Shown piece by piece: positions 61,203-64,000 of a stretch of DNA of 64,000 bases. Under the pieces are notes generated by a model. The model worked only from the letters and a program-made list of their open reading frames with translations, ran no database searches and was not told where the DNA came from. The DNA is taken from positions 9,529,541 through 9,593,540 of the forward strand of contig JAJEKV010000040.1 of assembly GCA_021234155.1 (NCBI GenBank), written 5' to 3'. Within the stretch, counting starts at the first letter, position 1. Each line of letters begins with the position of its first letter. The stretch is from Isoetes taiwanensis (taxonomy: Eukaryota; Streptophyta; Lycopodiopsida; Isoetales; Isoetaceae). The position numbers were made by a program, and so were the translations under genes.

Positions 61203-61429
61203 CTAACAAATGTAGATGCAATCCCACCACCGCGATTAGGGGCCGGTTCAAATCCTCCAACAAATGTGGATGCAAAAGAAGCAAGCACTATTTCATAACA
61301 TTAAATAGCACAAATTTGAATCGGCTAAGCTTTTATATTATGCAACAAGTGTAGATGCAAAAGAAGGAAGCGCTATTTCATAACATTTAATAGCACAAAT
61401 TTGAACCATCTAACCTTTCATACTTTGCT
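61203..61429. repeat. Tandem duplication, unit about 85 bp, plus a partial third copy
   Basis: CAACAAATGTGGATGCAAAA at 61258 and CAACAAGTGTAGATGCAAAA at 61343 each lead into GAAG.AAGC.CTATTTCATA and TAGCACAAATTTGAA. A partial copy (CTAACAAATGTAGATGCA) lies at 61203. Confidence 0.85.
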
Positions 61430-62514
61430 CAATATTTTGCACATTATGTACACATTGGGTACGTTGCTATTTGAGTGCAATAATTGCGTTATTGCATAGG
61501 AAAGTTGCATTTGATGAATATGCAAGATTTAGTATACCTAATAGCATTCAATTTCAAATCACAAAGAAATTTGATAATGCAAACAAGAAAGAGAAATTTC
61601 AAGAAAGAAGTTAAATTCAAGCATGAAGTCATGAAGTCCTCATTGGTATCATTTATGGGAGCAAAAATTGTAGTAAGTTGCATGTGATAAACTCTTCATG
61701 GACATAGACAAAACCCTAACATGCAATGCTATGCCACCATTGTTTGGCATTAAGTCCAGGACACATGAACTGCAGTATAACAAAAGATGTTTCTCAAGAC
61801 ACACATATTTCATTCTATTCAGAAAGCTCAAGCATGCTCTCAGAGAATGTTATTACACATTTCAAAAATATAATCGCGAATACCATCACTTGGAAGAAGG
61901 CAAACAGACAAACTAAATTATTATATCCAAAATTTCATGTGAACGCTTGGAAATGAAGGAAACTCTAGCTTGTTGCTATTTGAAGTCTTTTATGTACGAG
62001 TTCCAAAAATTCTAACATAGAAGTCCTATCATATCCGTCAGACCAATCATAGACATATCCCACTCTCAAGCTGTTTAGGTTGGAAAAGTAACAAGAAGAT
62101 TTTACTGTGAAGAAGTTTGTGGTCTACCTTACTAGAATCAACATCAATTCAAGCATTAGAGATAATAAAAAGTTGAATGAGTAAAATTTCAATTGAATCT
62201 TGTAAGCAACCATGTCTTCTGCTACTGGATTCATCATCTACATGCTTCAATCTACAATCCTGACTTACTCTTGAATTCTCAATTCTCAAACGTGGTATAA
62301 CTTCCAGAGTCTTGCGTCAACGTTTCCATATGGTTGTTGCTATTGTTCATGCAACATGCTTTCTCTAGCTATTCACTTCTTCCATCTCAACATATAAATG
62401 TCCTAATTGTGAATCTTGTACATGTTGAGGAAGAAATGGTTGCATATCATCGCTTTTAGAAGAAACCAAATGCAAGAACTACAAATGCAATCGAAAACAT
62501 ATAAGCCTTTACAA
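61430..62514. other. AT-rich spacer
   Basis: Open frames on both strands are short and unrecognised. I see nothing else. Confidence 0.4.
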
Positions 62515-62624
62515 CACCACCAAAAAGGGCTACAACAACCACATACCACCCTGCCCTTCTAAAACTTACACCACCACCAAAAAGGGCTACAACAACCTTA
62601 TATCCTGCCCTTCTAAAACTAGAA
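62515..62624. repeat. Two-copy tandem duplication, unit 57 bp
   Basis: CACCACCAAAAAGGGCTACA, ACAACC, then a CCTGCCCTTCTAAAACT block, repeated head to tail. Confidence 0.9.
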
Positions 62625-63280
62625 AATACTGGTACCTTAAACGCAGGGGCATCATCCAAACCAATCTATTTGACCTAATTAGGCTTTGAAATGGTTTGAA
62701 AAATATGTAAATGATATTTCAATTATCGTTTGGTATCCTACTCAACTCAATTTATATTACTTTGCCCTAAATTTCCGCCGCCTCTATTTTGCATGGCCTG
62801 CATTGCCTTTGCTAGTTATTTTTTATTTTATGCGTTGCACAAGCGAATTATGGACTACTGGAAGCAATTTGAGGCTGTCCACATTGCAGCCAGGCGGGAT
62901 TTTTATTGCCGTGGAGGAGATCTTAAAATCGTCAGTTTCATCTACGATCATAAAAATTCCCGAGGAAATTCGGTTGTTCTGTAAACCTTTGGAAGTTATG
63001 GTAGCCCTGGCAAAATCGCGGAGGCTCAACTCCATTATGATTAAAGCGGTGGTCTTCACGCATTCCTAAAGAGGGATTCTGAGAGGAAAATCCCATTTTG
63101 TTGTTTTTATTCAACTATGCGGAACATCAAAGCCATCCGGTTTTTCTAAATGGCTCTGCTCACGGGAAAAGCGGATAAGAATGGGCGGATAAGAACTTCA
63201 AAATGGACAGCATATAAGAATGGGCTTGAATGGGCGCCGGAATGATTTTCAAATGCTTGGGGATCACGTTGTTCTTGGCA
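62625..63280. other. Open frames of unknown meaning
   Basis: A + frame of 127 codons (62686-63069) and an overlapping minus frame (62823-63059) show no recognised domain. The + product has a hydrophobic stretch near residues 35-50. Overlap on both strands argues against trusting either. Confidence 0.25.
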
Positions 63281-63289
63281 AAACTCTTA

Positions 63290-63390
63290 GTTGTCCTCTC
63301 CTATCATGAGAATTGAACTAAGGCCTCTTGAATGAGTACGTTAAATTCTGCATGCGAGCACTTGTAAGCGATCGTATCTTCAAACGTGCG
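63290..63390 (-). mobile_element. Possible second SINE-like fragment
   Basis: On the minus strand AGAGGCCTTAGTTCAATTCT (about 63307-63328) resembles the B-box region of the fragment at 23640-23790 (AGAGGCCGGAGTTCAATTCT). An A box is not clear. Confidence 0.3.
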
Positions 63391-63795
63391 TCCTACTTGC
63401 CATAGAGTATGTTTTTCCTCAATGGTTATTTGCAAAATAAAAGGCTGGCTCGATTATTCGAAGCCACGGTATACGAGCCAATCTAATTTTAAGGATTCTA
63501 ATATACGTGGCTATCAAAGCAGGATCTATACATGATGATCAATGTATCGGATATGTACAACTTATAGATACAAACATAAATGACTTTTACTTTGTACGAA
63601 GAAGGATTGGCAGAATCTCAATAAAAGCGAAATAGCGATGCTTCTTTCGAACCACTTTCTCCAGCGAGCATACGGTTTTTCTGTTTGGCATTTTGAAGCC
63701 TGAATCGCGCGAACAAACACTTGGCCTTGAAGTGTAACTAAAACTAAACTTATTCACGAAGGCGATGTTTCCTTGTACTCGTTAGTACCTCACCC
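63391..63795. other. Spacer with no recognised gene
   Basis: Mixed-composition DNA with only short open frames. No motif was seen. Confidence 0.4.
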
Positions 63796-63906
63796 ATGCT
63801 TGTTCCCATGCGCCGAGACGTTGATATTAATGAGGCCATGGCTGCCGCTGCCTTTGAAAGTTTGCGAAATGCTTGGAGCGGCTTGTCTAGGGAGCTTGTA
63901 AACAAG
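63796..63906 (+). other. Possible first exon of an unknown gene at the right edge
   Basis: From ATG 63796 the frame is open for 37 codons and reads MLVPMRRDVDINEAMAAAAF then ESLRNAWSGLSRELVNK, ending AACAAG before GTAATG, a fair splice donor. The composition is protein-like (alanine-rich helix) and differs from the AT-rich flank. The family is unknown, and the gene would continue past the window edge. Confidence 0.3.
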
Positions 63907-64000
63907 GTAATGGTCGGTATGTATATAATTTAAGACTTAAAGCGGGGATAAAGTAAATATCTGGCAGTATACATCTGAATACCGATGAGTTACCGAAAAT

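Noticed and set aside
61240-61258. GGTTCAAATCC, a tRNA B-box-like word
   Set aside because: The flanks do not pair into a T arm and no A box or cloverleaf is present at the right distance.

Overview
This window looks like nuclear DNA of a land plant with a large, repeat-filled genome. Evidence: plant-type host genes (a GRAS regulator, a CCDC174-like gene with GT-AG introns), AT-rich spacers, an RTE-clade LINE, old Ty3/Gypsy LTR elements and long introns. A gymnosperm is my best guess, from the long gene-poor spacers, the old repeats and a DUF7869-like fragment (a family I associate with non-angiosperm plants, algae and animals). That guess is inference only.

Layout: 1-3110 holds a decayed RTE LINE on the + strand (reverse transcriptase about 1480-2640) and a GC-rich unassigned piece. 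3110-5700 is AT-rich spacer. 5735-19830 is a GC-rich block of old LTR retroelements: two direct repeats of about 1.2-1.3 kb (5735-6940 and 17090-18392) flank an interior with a recognisable but broken Ty3/Gypsy pol (12640-16130), plus two further LTR-promoter-like stretches (7000-7560, 8820-9520). 20329-36010 may be one large, decayed CACTA-type DNA transposon: its ends share a core of about 33 bp in inverted orientation, each with a C-rich subterminal repeat array just inside. 36010-43540 is spacer with a DUF7869-like fragment on the minus strand (38793-39200). 43550-43625 is a simple repeat.

The two host genes lie in the last third. A single-exon GRAS transcription regulator of the LISCL (SCL9/14/33-like) group occupies 44607-46588. 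Its GRAS domain is complete, and the N-terminal part is in another frame, as if one base were missing near 44807. A three-exon CCDC174-like gene lies at 53598-55142, with clean splice sites, intact exons 1 and 3 and several frame breaks in exon 2. The rest (46600-53500 and 55150-64000) is AT-rich spacer with microsatellites and a striking number of two-copy tandem duplications (units 24 to 138 bp).

No operon-like cooperation is expected. The two host genes seem independent, and no CRISPR array, rRNA or intact tRNA was seen. I found no convincing new protein system. The least explained structures are the inverted pair of minisatellite-bearing ends, the DUF7869-like fragment, and the CpG-rich short scars scattered through the repeats.
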